A DNA stretch of 64,000 bases from Massilia sp. WG5. Lineage in GTDB: Bacteria; Pseudomonadota; Gammaproteobacteria; Burkholderiales; Burkholderiaceae_D. Made by a program: the position numbers and the translations under genes. Shown one piece after another: positions 1 to 14,227 of this stretch. Below the pieces are notes generated by a model. It had not been told where the DNA came from, did not search any database, and worked only from the letters and a program-made list of their open reading frames with translations. The stretch spans positions 4,216,001 through 4,280,000 of the forward strand of contig NZ_CP012640.2 of assembly GCF_001412595.2 (NCBI RefSeq). The letters are read 5' to 3'. How positions within the stretch are numbered: position 1 is the stretch's first letter; every line of letters starts with the position of its first letter.

Positions 1-101
1 AGGGCGCCGGACAGCTCTACGACCTGCTCACGGCAGTGGTCGACGACGTGTTCGGCCGTCTGTATCCCGATGTGCGCATCCCCGCCCGGCAGGACACCTA
101 G
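1..101 (+). CDS. C-terminal end of an unidentified protein (partial)
   Basis: An open frame runs in from the left edge and ends at a TAG at 99-101, giving 32 residues that end in [11 protein letters not shown]. Codon use fits the neighbours, with G or C in nearly all third positions. The tail is too short to assign a family. Its stop codon and the stop codon of the convergent TonB receptor share the palindrome CTAG (98-101), so the two genes end on top of each other. The strand and the end are clear; the identity is unknown. Confidence 0.6.
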   Translation, partial: GAGQLYDLLTAVVDDVFGRLYPDVRIPARQDT

Positions 102-2215
102 AAGCGGTACTGCATGCTGGCGCCGATGACCCAGTTGCGGCCCGGCGCGGCTTCGTAATAGCGGCGGTTGCTGTCGCCAACGATCACCGAGCCGATGTAA
201 TTGCGGTCGAGCAGGTTGTTTACGCGCGCATACTCTTTCACCCGCCAGGCGCCGAGCTGCTGCTGGGCCTGCACGCGCAGGTTGGCGATCATGTAGCCCG
301 GCGCCGGATTGGCCTGGTTGGCATCGTCCGGATACATCTTGGTGTTCGCGATCGTCTCGAGCGCCGCGCCGTAGCGGTCAGCCTCATCCTTCCAGCCAAG
401 CTCGCCGTACAGGCTGGCGTTCGGCACGCCCGGCAGGCGGCTGCCCGCGAGGACGGCGCCGAAGCCTTCGTCGTAGACGGCGCGCAGGACGCTCAGGGCC
501 AGCCTGCCGGTCCAGTTGCGCCGCCACGCGGCGTCGAGCGACAGTTCGCCGCCCTGACGCAGGGTCGCGCTGGCGTTGCGGTAGCTGGTGCGTCCGCCGG
601 AAGCGCTGTCGACCACCAGCTCGTCGCTGGTCTTCACCTGGAACACGGCCGCATTGATGCGCACGCCGTCCATCGGCATGGCTTTCACGCCGGCCTCCAA
701 ATGCGTGCTCTTGGCCGGCGCCAGCGCGAAATTGAAGCCGCCGCCGACGCCCGAGTAGAACACCTCGTTCAGGGTCGGGGTCTCGAAGCCGCGCGCGGCG
801 CTGGCGTAAACGTTCAGGCCGGGGTTCACCTTGTAGAGGACGCCGAGCAACGGCGTCGTGTGGTGGTAGCTGACGCTGCCGCTGTCGTTGCCGTTGGCGA
901 GGTAGCGGTCCTCGACGTCGAAGTCGACCCGGCTGTGGCGCAGGCCGGCGCTCAGCACCCAGGGGCCGCGCTCCCATTCGAACTGGGCATACGGGTCGAG
1001 GTTGTTCACGTCGTCGTTCTCGTCGCGGCGCAGGCGGCCCTTGACGCCGAACTCGCTGCCCACGAAGTTTTCATACCCCTTGCGGTCGTCGTTCGAGGCC
1101 CCCGCCTCGATGCCGAAGGTCGAGCGCAGCGTGCCGTCGAGGAGGGGCCGCGACATGTTCCAGTTGGCGTCGATACCGTGGAAGTCGCGGTCGAAGTCGA
1201 CCACGCCGCCCGAGTGGCTCGGCGGCGCCTGGAAGCCTTGCGAGAAAGCCTGGTACTGGATCACGCGGCGGTTGCCGACGTAGGCGGTGACGTGCAGCCG
1301 GTCGCTGCCGAAGCGCTGTTCCCAGGTCGCGCCCAGCTGCTGGTGGTCGATGCTCTTGCGGGTGTTGTAGCGCTCGGCGTAGGTGCGCTGCGGATTCTGC
1401 GGGTCGCTGGTGTCGATCTCGCCCGCGCGCGGGTCGCGCTGCCAGGTGGCCCAGGTGGCGCCGAGCGGGTCTTGCGTATCGTCCTGGCGCAGTCCGCCGG
1501 CGACGAGCACCAGGCGGCTGGTCGAACTCGGCGTGAAGCTGAGCTTGGCATAGGCCTGGTCGCGCCGGGCGGCGCTGTGGCTGCGGTAGCCGTCGGTGTC
1601 GAAACGGGACGCATCCAGCAGGTAGCCGACGCCGCCGGCGCTGCCGCTCGCGTTCAGGTCGGTCTTGTGGCTGCCGTAGCTGCCGGCGCTGACGTTCAGT
1701 TCGACCTCCTGCGCGCCCTTCGGATCGCGCGTAAACATCTGGATCACGCCGCCGGAGTGGTTGCCGTACAGGGCCGAGAAGGGGCCGCGCAGCACTTCGA
1801 TGCGCTCGGCCAGGTCGAGGTCGAAGGTGGCGGCCTGGCCCTGGCCGTCGGGCATGGTGGCCGGAATGCCGTCGGCGATCAGGCGCACGCCGCGCACGCC
1901 GAAGGCCGAGCGGGCGCCGAAGCCGCGCGACGAGATCTGCAGATCCTGCGCATAGTTCTGGCGGTTCTGCACCACCAGCCCCGGCACCGCGGCCAGGGCT
2001 TCGGAGACGTTCACGCGCGGCTGGGCCGCGCCGATCTGCGCGGCGTTGACGACGTCGATCGAGGCCGGCAGGTCGAAGCTCAGGTGTTCGGCGCGGCTGC
2101 CCGTGACCACGACCACATTGGTCGGCGTGGTCGCGTCGTCGGCGGCGAAGACAAGGGATGCATTGGCGGCGGACAGCGCCGCGATGACGCTGGAAGCGAG
2201 TACGTGGTGTTTCAT
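98..2215 (-). CDS. pqqU: TonB-dependent outer-membrane receptor, PqqU/YncD-like (PQQ uptake)
   Basis: This 705-residue protein has a signal peptide (about residues 1-24, cut near VFA|ADD), a plug domain from about 30 to 160 and a beta-barrel ending in the aromatic residue F. Segments such as [39 protein letters not shown] and [13 protein letters not shown] match, from memory, the E. coli receptor PqqU (YncD), which imports the redox cofactor pyrroloquinoline quinone using TonB energy. The start chosen is the ATG at 2213-2215, because the signal peptide begins there; the frame stays open upstream only as a shadow of the aldehyde dehydrogenase. It diverges from exaC, which links PQQ scavenging with alcohol or aldehyde oxidation. 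That link is inference; the TonB family is certain and the PqqU subfamily likely. Confidence 0.85.
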   Translation of the reverse strand: MKHHVLASSVIAALSAANASLVFAADDATTPTNVVVVTGSRAEHLSFDLPASIDVVNAAQIGAAQPRVNVSEALAAVPGLVVQNRQNYAQDLQISSRGFGARSAFGVRGVRLIADGIPATMPDGQGQAATFDLDLAERIEVLRGPFSALYGNHSGGVIQMFTRDPKGAQEVELNVSAGSYGSHKTDLNASGSAGGVGYLLDASRFDTDGYRSHSAARRDQAYAKLSFTPSSTSRLVLVAGGLRQDDTQDPLGATWATWQRDPRAGEIDTSDPQNPQRTYAERYNTRKSIDHQQLGATWEQRFGSDRLHVTAYVGNRRVIQYQAFSQGFQAPPSHSGGVVDFDRDFHGIDANWNMSRPLLDGTLRSTFGIEAGASNDDRKGYENFVGSEFGVKGRLRRDENDDVNNLDPYAQFEWERGPWVLSAGLRHSRVDFDVEDRYLANGNDSGSVSYHHTTPLLGVLYKVNPGLNVYASAARGFETPTLNEVFYSGVGGGFNFALAPAKSTHLEAGVKAMPMDGVRINAAVFQVKTSDELVVDSASGGRTSYRNASATLRQGGELSLDAAWRRNWTGRLALSVLRAVYDEGFGAVLAGSRLPGVPNASLYGELGWKDEADRYGAALETIANTKMYPDDANQANPAPGYMIANLRVQAQQQLGAWRVKEYARVNNLLDRNYIGSVIVGDSNRRYYEAAPGRNWVIGASMQYRF

Positions 2216-2306
2216 TTTTTCTCCGTGATCTCGGCACGCACTATACCTGCCGGGCAGGAAATCCGCTGCGCGCTTGCTCCATCGGCCTGTGTCAATCTGG
2301 AGCAGG

Positions 2307-2322
2307 TGTCCCGGAACAGGAC
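2307..2322. promoter_or_regulatory. Candidate activator site: inverted repeat GTCC-N7-GGAC
   Basis: An imperfect dyad with half-sites GTCC (2308-2311) and GGAC (2319-2322) lies about 55-70 bp upstream of the sigma-54 promoter of exaC. Sigma-54 activators of the AcoR type bind dyads upstream of their promoters, so this is a candidate target. No consensus was available for comparison, so confidence is low. Confidence 0.25.
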
Positions 2323-2376
2323 GCATCGCCGGCCGGGGCGCCCGTGTCGTCCCTCGGGGCGATGCCGCGGCCGGGC

Positions 2377-2391
2377 TGGCACGGCGCTTGC
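2377..2391 (+). promoter_or_regulatory. Sigma-54 (-24/-12) promoter of exaC
   Basis: The sequence TGGCAC-GGCGC-TTGC matches the sigma-54 consensus TGGCAC-N5-TTGC, with GG (2378-2379) and GC (2390-2391) separated by ten bases. Transcription would start near 2402, about 54 bases before the exaC ATG. A sigma-54-dependent activator is encoded two genes away (4328-6235), which supports the call. Confidence 0.75.
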
Positions 2392-2455
2392 GAGAGTGGG
2401 GCGGTGTCGCACACACCGGCCGGCAGGCCAACAACCAACGAGAAAAGAGGATGAC

Positions 2456-3976
2456 ATGAACCTGGCAGACATCAGCAAACTCGGCGTCGCAAACCCCTTC
2501 CGTCAGCGCTACGACAACTACATCGGCGGCCAGTTCGTTGCGCCGGTCAAGGGCGAGTATTTCGCCAACGTAACCCCGATCACCGGCCAGCCCTTCTGCG
2601 AAGTGGCGCGCTCGACCGCGGAAGACATCGACGCCGCGCTCGACGCTGCCCATGCCGCCAGGGAAGCCTGGGGCAAGACCTCGCCCACCGAGCGTGCCAA
2701 CATCCTGAACAAGATCGCGGATCGCATGGAGCAGAACCTCAAGATGCTCGCGACCGCCGAAACCATCGACAACGGCAAGCCGATCCGCGAGACGATGGCG
2801 GCCGACCTGCCGCTGGCGATCGACCATTTCCGCTACTTCGCCGGCTGCATCCGCACCCAGGAAGGCGCGATCTCGACCATCGACCACGAGACCTACGCCT
2901 ACCACTTCCATGAGCCGCTGGGCGTGGTCGGCCAGATCATCCCCTGGAATTTCCCGATCCTGATGGCGGTGTGGAAGCTGGCGCCCGCGCTCGCGGCCGG
3001 CAACTGCGTCGTGCTCAAGCCGGCCGAACAGACCCCGGCCTCGATCATGGTGCTGATCGAGCTGATCGGCGACCTGCTGCCGGCCGGCGTGATCAACATC
3101 GTCAACGGCTACGGCCTGGAAGCCGGCAAGCCGCTCGCTTCCAGCAAGCGCATCGCCAAGATCGCCTTCACCGGCGAGACCGGCACCGGCCGCCTGATCA
3201 TGCAGTACGCGGCGCAGAACCTGATCCCGGTGACGCTGGAACTGGGCGGCAAGTCGCCGAATATCTTCTTCGCGGACGTGATGGATGCGGACGACGAGTT
3301 CTTCGACAAGTGCCTGGAAGGCTTCGCCATGTTCGCGCTGAACCAGGGCGAGGTCTGCACCTGCCCGTCGCGGGTGCTGGTGCAGGAATCGATCTACGAG
3401 AAGTTCATGGAGCGTGCGCTGGCGCGGGTCGCCCGGATCAAGGCCGGCAATCCGCTCGACGAGAGCACCATGATCGGCGCCCAGGCCTCGCAGGAGCAGC
3501 TCGAGAAGATCCTGTCCTACCTCGACATCGGCCGCCAGGAAGGCGCCGAGGTGCTGGCCGGCGGCGAGCGCGCCACCCACGAGGGCGACCTGTCCGGCGG
3601 CTACTACGTGCATCCGACCGTGTTCAAGGGCGATAACCGGATGCGCATCTTCCAGGAAGAGATCTTCGGCCCGGTGGTGTCGGTCACCACCTTCAAGGAC
3701 GAAGCCGATGCCCTGCGCATCGCCAACGACACCCTGTACGGCCTGGGCGCCGGCCTGTGGACCCGCGACGGCAGCCGCGCCTTCCGCGTCGGCCGCGCGA
3801 TCCAGGCGGGCCGGGTCTGGACCAACTGCTACCACCTGTACCCGGCGCATGCGGCCTTCGGCGGCTACAAGCAGTCGGGCATCGGGCGCGAGAACCACAA
3901 GATGATGCTCGATCACTACCAGCAGACCAAGAACCTGCTGGTGAGCTACAGCCCGAAGGCGCTCGGCTTCTTCTGA
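2456..3976 (+). CDS. exaC: NAD-dependent aldehyde dehydrogenase, ExaC/AldB/AcoD type
   Basis: This 506-residue cytoplasmic enzyme oxidises acetaldehyde or similar aldehydes to the acid with NAD+. The fold is the standard aldehyde dehydrogenase: nucleotide-binding motif around PWNFPIL, the general-base segment [12 protein letters not shown], and the catalytic cysteine in [11 protein letters not shown], a form typical of ExaC-like enzymes. The C-terminal segments [14 protein letters not shown] and [13 protein letters not shown] also fit that subgroup. The ATG at 2456 is preferred over an out-of-frame ATG at 2451 and has a GAGG ribosome site just upstream. A sigma-54 promoter lies 65-79 bp upstream, and DUF779 follows six bases after the stop. 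In pseudomonads ExaC works after a PQQ-dependent ethanol dehydrogenase; that enzyme is not in this window. Confidence 0.93.
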   Translation: MNLADISKLGVANPFRQRYDNYIGGQFVAPVKGEYFANVTPITGQPFCEVARSTAEDIDAALDAAHAAREAWGKTSPTERANILNKIADRMEQNLKMLATAETIDNGKPIRETMAADLPLAIDHFRYFAGCIRTQEGAISTIDHETYAYHFHEPLGVVGQIIPWNFPILMAVWKLAPALAAGNCVVLKPAEQTPASIMVLIELIGDLLPAGVINIVNGYGLEAGKPLASSKRIAKIAFTGETGTGRLIMQYAAQNLIPVTLELGGKSPNIFFADVMDADDEFFDKCLEGFAMFALNQGEVCTCPSRVLVQESIYEKFMERALARVARIKAGNPLDESTMIGAQASQEQLEKILSYLDIGRQEGAEVLAGGERATHEGDLSGGYYVHPTVFKGDNRMRIFQEEIFGPVVSVTTFKDEADALRIANDTLYGLGAGLWTRDGSRAFRVGRAIQAGRVWTNCYHLYPAHAAFGGYKQSGIGRENHKMMLDHYQQTKNLLVSYSPKALGFF

Positions 3977-4327
3977 CGCTTATGCCAACCGAAGCGATGG
4001 TGACGCCGATCGAGCGCGTGACCGCGACGCCTGCCGCGCTGGCCTTCCTCGGCGAGCTGCGGCAGCGTCACGGACCGCTGATGTTCTTCCAGTCCGGCGG
4101 CTGCTGCGACGGCAGCGCGCCGATGTGCTACCCGGCGGGCGAGTTCAACATCAGCGATACCGACGTCTGCCTGGGCAGCCTGGACGGGACGCCGTTCTAC
4201 ATGGGGCGGGAGCAGTTCGGCTATTGGGAGCACACCCAGCTGATCATCGACGTGGTGGCCGGTAACGGCGGCATGTTCTCGCTCGATAACGGCACCGGCC
4301 GGCGCTTCCTGACCCGCTCGCGGCTGT

Positions 4328-6235
<1,908 letters not shown>

Positions 6236-6445
6236 CCCATGTCTCCTGGTTGGCCCTGGACTGCGGCTCTATCGGTGGAAGTCGACTATTGATTAATGTA
6301 GCACGCAACAGCCCCCTTGCATTCACTGGCCTCCATTTGCTATAGTTCGCGTCCTGCTTCTGCAGCGCACGAAAAGTTTAATGGAATCAACTATTTAAAC
6401 TTGTTTAAACGGCCATGCCGAGTGCGCTACAGAAAAACGGAGGGG

Positions 6446-6474
6446 TTGACGAGTTAAGCGAAACACTGCATAAT
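6446..6474 (+). promoter_or_regulatory. rrn P1 promoter (sigma-70)
   Basis: A -35 box TTGACG (6446-6451) is followed after 17 bases by a -10 box CATAAT (6469-6474). Initiation is expected near 6481, about 245 bases before mature 16S. It is the best sigma-70-like match in the region and is correctly placed for a ribosomal operon. Confidence 0.7.
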
Positions 6475-6536
6475 CTCATTCCTCTGCTGCTGACGAACAA
6501 AACGATTCGTCGCAATGGCAAGCAGATCAGAACACA

Positions 6537-6547
6537 GTTCTTTAACA
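6537..6547 (+). promoter_or_regulatory. rrn leader boxA antitermination site
   Basis: GTTCTTTAACA resembles the Nus-dependent boxA consensus TGCTCTTTAACA and recurs in the 16S-23S spacer at 8570-8580. It would load the Nus complex so that the non-coding rRNA transcript resists Rho. Confidence 0.7.
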
Positions 6548-6550
6548 ATC

Positions 6551-6563
6551 AACAGTCGATAAG
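6551..6563 (+). other. 5' arm of the 16S precursor processing stem
   Basis: The 13 bases at 6551-6563 are perfectly complementary to 8302-8314 downstream of 16S. Such stems bring the two ends of pre-16S together for RNase III cleavage. Confidence 0.75.
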
Positions 6564-6585
6564 TGTGGGCGTTTGATGAAGTGCC

Positions 6586-6607
6586 AGCAACCGCGTAAGC
6601 GGTTGCT
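6586..6607 (+). other. Leader hairpin before 16S
   Basis: A perfect 9-bp stem (AGCAACCGC, 6586-6594; GCGGTTGCT, 6599-6607) closes a GTAA tetraloop. It lies between the processing arm and mature 16S, and no T-run follows, so it is a structural leader element rather than a terminator. Confidence 0.6.
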
Positions 6608-6725
6608 GAATGCTTAAATTATCAAATGTTCACACAAAAGAAATACGTTGCTCAGCAATGAGTAACGGTCAGTATTTTGAGTGAGCGACACGTTGTCTGC
6701 GAAAGCGGATGACAAAACAGAGATT

Positions 6726-8261
<1,536 letters not shown>

Positions 8262-8301
8262 GAGTGGCACTGGAGCGAAAGCTCAGCATCAAGCGCCTAC
8301 G

Positions 8302-8314
8302 CTTATCGACTGTT
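8302..8314 (+). other. 3' arm of the 16S precursor processing stem
   Basis: This segment is the exact reverse complement of 6551-6563, 44 bases past the 16S 3' end and before tRNA-Ile. Confidence 0.75.
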
Positions 8315-8340
8315 CATGAAGTTAAACGAGAAGAGTTTTC

Positions 8341-8417
8341 GGGGCTGTAGCTCAGCTGGTTAGAGCACCGTGTTGATAACGCGGGGGTCGTTGGTTCGAG
8401 TCCAACCAGCCCTACCA
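8341..8417 (+). tRNA. tRNA-Ile (anticodon GAT)
   Basis: A 77-base cloverleaf with acceptor stem GGGGCTG/CAGCCCT, D-loop AGCTGGTTAGA, anticodon GAT in GTTGATAAC, T-loop GGTTCGAGTCC and an encoded CCA end. The position in the 16S-23S spacer is the usual one. Confidence 0.96.
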
Positions 8418-8432
8418 CGTTAGATGTATGTC

Positions 8433-8508
8433 GGGGGATTAGCTCAGCTGGGAGAGCACCTGCTTTGCAAGCAGGGGGTCGTCGGTTCGATCCCGTCATC
8501 CTCCACCA
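8433..8508 (+). tRNA. tRNA-Ala (anticodon TGC)
   Basis: A 76-base cloverleaf with acceptor stem GGGGGAT/ATCCTCC, anticodon TGC in CTTTGCAAG, T-loop GGTTCGATCCC and an encoded CCA end. It follows tRNA-Ile by 15 bases, the standard Ile-Ala spacer arrangement. Confidence 0.96.
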
Positions 8509-8569
8509 CTCTTCATCACTGCATTTATCCAAGTTCAGAGCAAACTGAGTTTCGATAAGTGTAGTTCTC

Positions 8570-8580
8570 GTTCTTTAACA
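8570..8580 (+). promoter_or_regulatory. Spacer boxA before 23S
   Basis: GTTCTTTAACA repeats the leader boxA exactly and lies 150 bases before 23S, where a second Nus loading site is expected. Confidence 0.7.
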
Positions 8581-8730
8581 ATCTGGAAGAAGTAAAGTTT
8601 TCTTTAAGCGTGTAATTGGTCTAACGACCGAATGCACACTTAGGGTAGTAATCTGTTGTATCAACAAACAAAGTAAGCTGTCATTTGCCTATGACGTTCT
8701 CTATTACTCATGTAGAGGCCAACGTTATAG

Positions 8731-11621
<2,891 letters not shown>

Positions 11622-11736
11622 CTATAACCTTGGCAGTCTTGCCGGGTTTTGACAGCTGCTTGTTGAGACAACAGATAAAACACTTCTTCCAGATTCAGCG
11701 TATCGCTTGCATCCCGAGCGGTCCGCGTACAAGTCA

Positions 11737-11853
11737 TGCCTGATGACCATAGCAAGTCGGTACCACCCCTTCCCATCCCGAACAGGACCGTGAAACGACT
11801 TTGCGCCGATGATAGTGCTGCAACCAGTGTGAAAGTAGGTTATCGTCAGGCTA
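11737..11853 (+). rRNA. rrf: 5S ribosomal RNA
   Basis: About 117 bases. The 5' end TGCCTGATGA pairs with the 3' end TCGTCAGGC, and the internal segments CCCATCCCGAACAGGACCG and GCGCCGATGATAGTG are typical of 5S. It lies 115 bases after 23S, and a strong terminator follows at once. Confidence 0.95.
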
Positions 11854-11859
11854 ATTATT

Positions 11860-11900
11860 AAGCAAAGCCCACTGAGTAGATACTCAGTGGGCTTTTTGCT
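11860..11900 (+). terminator. Intrinsic terminator of the rrn operon
   Basis: A 12-bp perfect stem (GCCCACTGAGTA 11867-11878, TACTCAGTGGGC 11881-11892) with a two-base GA loop is followed by TTTTT. Flanking AAGCAAA and TTTTGCTT extend the pairing. Confidence 0.93.
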
Positions 11901-12041
11901 TTGGGTGGCCGCTTTTTCATCGGGGTTTGGCCAAATTTACATAGGCAAAAGCCCCACAAAATCGCATATCGAATAAATATTTGCTGGAGTCAACAGGCGG
12001 GCCTACGGTAGCATTCCGCTTTTGTTATTCCGACCTTCACC

Positions 12042-13781
12042 ATGACCGCCACTAGCGACACCATCCCGCAAGCCAAGCGGCCCAGGCATCTCCGCCTTGC
12101 TGCATTGATGGTGTCGTTTTCCTGCCTGACCGTGGCGATCACGGTCCTGCTGCAACTGCTCCTCGCCGATTATTACGCCATCGAACACGCCTCCGAACAG
12201 GCAAGGCTGCGCCTGCAGCAACTGTCCTGGCAGATGCGCGATTCACTCGACCGCACCCTGGACCAGGCCGTGCGCGATGTCTACCTGCTGTCGACCCTGC
12301 CTCAGGTACAGCGTCCGGACGACCCGGCTGCCACGCGCCGGATCCTCGACAACGTGCAGCACCATTTCAGCGATTACGCCTGGATCGGCCTCGCCACCGC
12401 CGACGGCAAGGTCGTGGCTGCCACTGGCGGCCTGCTGGAACACCGCGACGTCAGCGCCCGGCCCTGGTTCCATACAGGCCAGCAGGGGCTCACGGCCAAC
12501 GACTACCATCCGGCCGCCCTGTTAGGGCAACTGCTGCCGCGTACCCCCGATCCCTGGCGCTTCGTCGACGTCGCCGGACCGATCCGCAATGCCGACGGCA
12601 GCTTGAGCGGCGTGCTCGCCATCCACCTGAGCTGGGCTTGGGCGCGCAGCCTGGCCCGTGAGCTGCTGACGCCGGCGCAGCGCGATATCGGCGCCGAGAT
12701 CATCGTCGTACGCAGCGACGGCATAGTCCTGCTCGGCCCCGCCGACATCCTTGAAAAGCGTATCTCGACCAGCAGCCTGACACTGGCCCAGCAGGGGCAG
12801 ACCGGCGCCGTCACGGAGCGCTGGCCCGATGGCCGGGTGTATGTGACGGGCTACAGCAAGAGCGGACGCAGCCGTGAGGGTTCCGACCTGCACTGGGCGG
12901 TGCTGGTGCGGCAGACGGAACAGGCGGCGATGGCCTCGGCGCATCGCTTCGAACGCCGCGCATTGTGGTTCAGTCTGCTACTGGGAGTGATCCTGGCCGG
13001 CGTCGCGGCCCTGCTGGCGCGCCGCATCGTGGCGCCCCTGAAAGCGCTGAGCGGCGCCATCGAGAACATCGCCCAGGCGCCCGAGCAGGCGCATCCGGAT
13101 GCGATTCCCCTGGCCGGCGGCTTTCACGAAGCCGGGGTCCTGTCGGATGCGCTGCGCGGCCTGATTCGCAGCGAACGCCGCCATCACGCCGAGCTCGAGG
13201 CAATGAACGCCCATCTGGAGGAAACCGTGGCGGCCCGGACCGCCGAGCTGCAGGGGCTGCTGATGCGCGATGTGCTGACCGGCCTGCCCAACCGGCGCGC
13301 GCTGATGCAGGCCTTGCCGGAAGCGATTGCCCGTGCGGGCCGGCTGGAACGTCCGTGCGCGGTGCTGTTCCTCGACATGGACGGCTTCAAGCAGATCAAC
13401 GATACCCGCGGCCACGAAGAGGGCGACGAGCTGCTGCGCCAGTTCGGCGTCCGCATCGCGAATTGCATCCGCGAGACCGACATGGCGGCCCGGTTGGCAG
13501 GCGACGAATTCGTGGTGATCCTGGAGATGCTGAGCGATGCGGCCGACGCGGCGGCCAAGGCCGAGTACCTGCTGGGCCAGCTCTCCCGTCCGTTCATCCT
13601 GGGCAGCGGCAGCGTGCAGGTGGGGGCCAGCATCGGGGTGGCCCTGCAGATGCCGCATCAGCAGCCGGATCCGGCGCGTCTGCTGGCATGCGCCGACCAG
13701 GCAATGTACGAGGCCAAGCGCAAGGGCAAGAGCCGGGTCGCGATGGCGCCGGCGCAAGCCGAGTCTGCCGAGGCGCGTTAA
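12042..13781 (+). CDS. Membrane diguanylate cyclase with periplasmic sensor domain
   Basis: A 579-residue protein with two transmembrane helices (about 20-42 and 308-330) enclosing a Cache-like periplasmic domain (DYAWIGLATADGKVVAATGG, residues 113-132). A HAMP-like linker, a short coiled coil (about 380-405) and a C-terminal GGDEF domain (about 410-568) follow. The signature reads AGDEF instead of GGDEF; the aspartate and glutamate needed for c-di-GMP synthesis are kept. An RxxD inhibitory site (RETD) lies exactly five residues upstream, so product inhibition is likely. The role is c-di-GMP synthesis in response to an unknown extracytoplasmic ligand. It begins 140 bases after the rrn terminator and appears monocistronic. 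No clear ribosome site precedes the ATG. Confidence 0.9.
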   Translation: MTATSDTIPQAKRPRHLRLAALMVSFSCLTVAITVLLQLLLADYYAIEHASEQARLRLQQLSWQMRDSLDRTLDQAVRDVYLLSTLPQVQRPDDPAATRRILDNVQHHFSDYAWIGLATADGKVVAATGGLLEHRDVSARPWFHTGQQGLTANDYHPAALLGQLLPRTPDPWRFVDVAGPIRNADGSLSGVLAIHLSWAWARSLARELLTPAQRDIGAEIIVVRSDGIVLLGPADILEKRISTSSLTLAQQGQTGAVTERWPDGRVYVTGYSKSGRSREGSDLHWAVLVRQTEQAAMASAHRFERRALWFSLLLGVILAGVAALLARRIVAPLKALSGAIENIAQAPEQAHPDAIPLAGGFHEAGVLSDALRGLIRSERRHHAELEAMNAHLEETVAARTAELQGLLMRDVLTGLPNRRALMQALPEAIARAGRLERPCAVLFLDMDGFKQINDTRGHEEGDELLRQFGVRIANCIRETDMAARLAGDEFVVILEMLSDAADAAAKAEYLLGQLSRPFILGSGSVQVGASIGVALQMPHQQPDPARLLACADQAMYEAKRKGKSRVAMAPAQAESAEAR

Positions 13782-13806
13782 GCACGCGCCGGCGCCTGAA
13801 GACGGT

Positions 13807-14148
13807 TCAGACGCCCCAGAGGACGTCGGTGCCCTGGTTGCGCGCGGCGCGCAGCATTTCCAGCAGCGGATAGGCGCGGGTCGAGAAGCTTACCGCTTCG
13901 GCCGGCTCGTGCTCGCCATCTTCGCCGTCGCCGGAATGGGCCTTGACGTCCTGTTCGACTTCGTCCGTCGCCTGGTGCTTGCGGCTTTCTTCGATTTCAC
14001 GCTCGAGCAGTTGCACCGCCTTGTTGGCTTCTTCGGCGGTGATGACGCCGCGCTCGGGATCCTTGTGCAGCAGATCGAAGATGCGCTGGGCATGGTCCTG
14101 CACCATGAGGACGTTGGGATAGGCTTTGGATTTGAAGGTGATTAGCAT
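13807..14148 (-). CDS. DUF1840 family protein
   Basis: A 113-residue cytoplasmic protein beginning MLITFKSKAYPNVLMV, the hallmark start of DUF1840, a family found mainly in beta- and gammaproteobacteria. The middle segment (EEANKAVQLLEREIEESRK) should be helical, followed by an acidic linker. No enzymatic motif is visible and the function is unknown. It converges on the cyclase gene with a 25-base gap. Confidence 0.85.
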   Translation of the reverse strand: MLITFKSKAYPNVLMVQDHAQRIFDLLHKDPERGVITAEEANKAVQLLEREIEESRKHQATDEVEQDVKAHSGDGEDGEHEPAEAVSFSTRAYPLLEMLRAARNQGTDVLWGV

Positions 14149-14227
14149 AGCTGTCTCGTTCGATCATTCGTGACTAAACGATAACACGAGTAGCCGCAAG
14201 ATGTCGGTGCGCAGCCACACGTTGGGT

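Larger units (their letters stand above)
6236..6725. promoter_or_regulatory. Intergenic region: rrn promoter and leader
   Basis: No protein gene is seen in these 490 bases between the sigma-54 activator and 16S. An AT-rich block with two TTTAAAC repeats (about 6375-6410) lies upstream of the rrn P1 promoter and could act as an UP element. The rest holds the promoter, boxA, one arm of the 16S processing stem and a leader hairpin, each listed separately. I found no convincing promoter for the minus-strand activator gene. Confidence 0.7.

Noticed and set aside
701..2455. Upstream continuation of the exaC frame to 701
   Set aside because: Antisense to the receptor gene and then non-coding. The ribosome site and family length support ATG 2456.
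2216..3916. Upstream continuation of the TonB receptor frame to 3916
   Set aside because: This part is antisense to exaC. The signal peptide at 2215 marks the true start.
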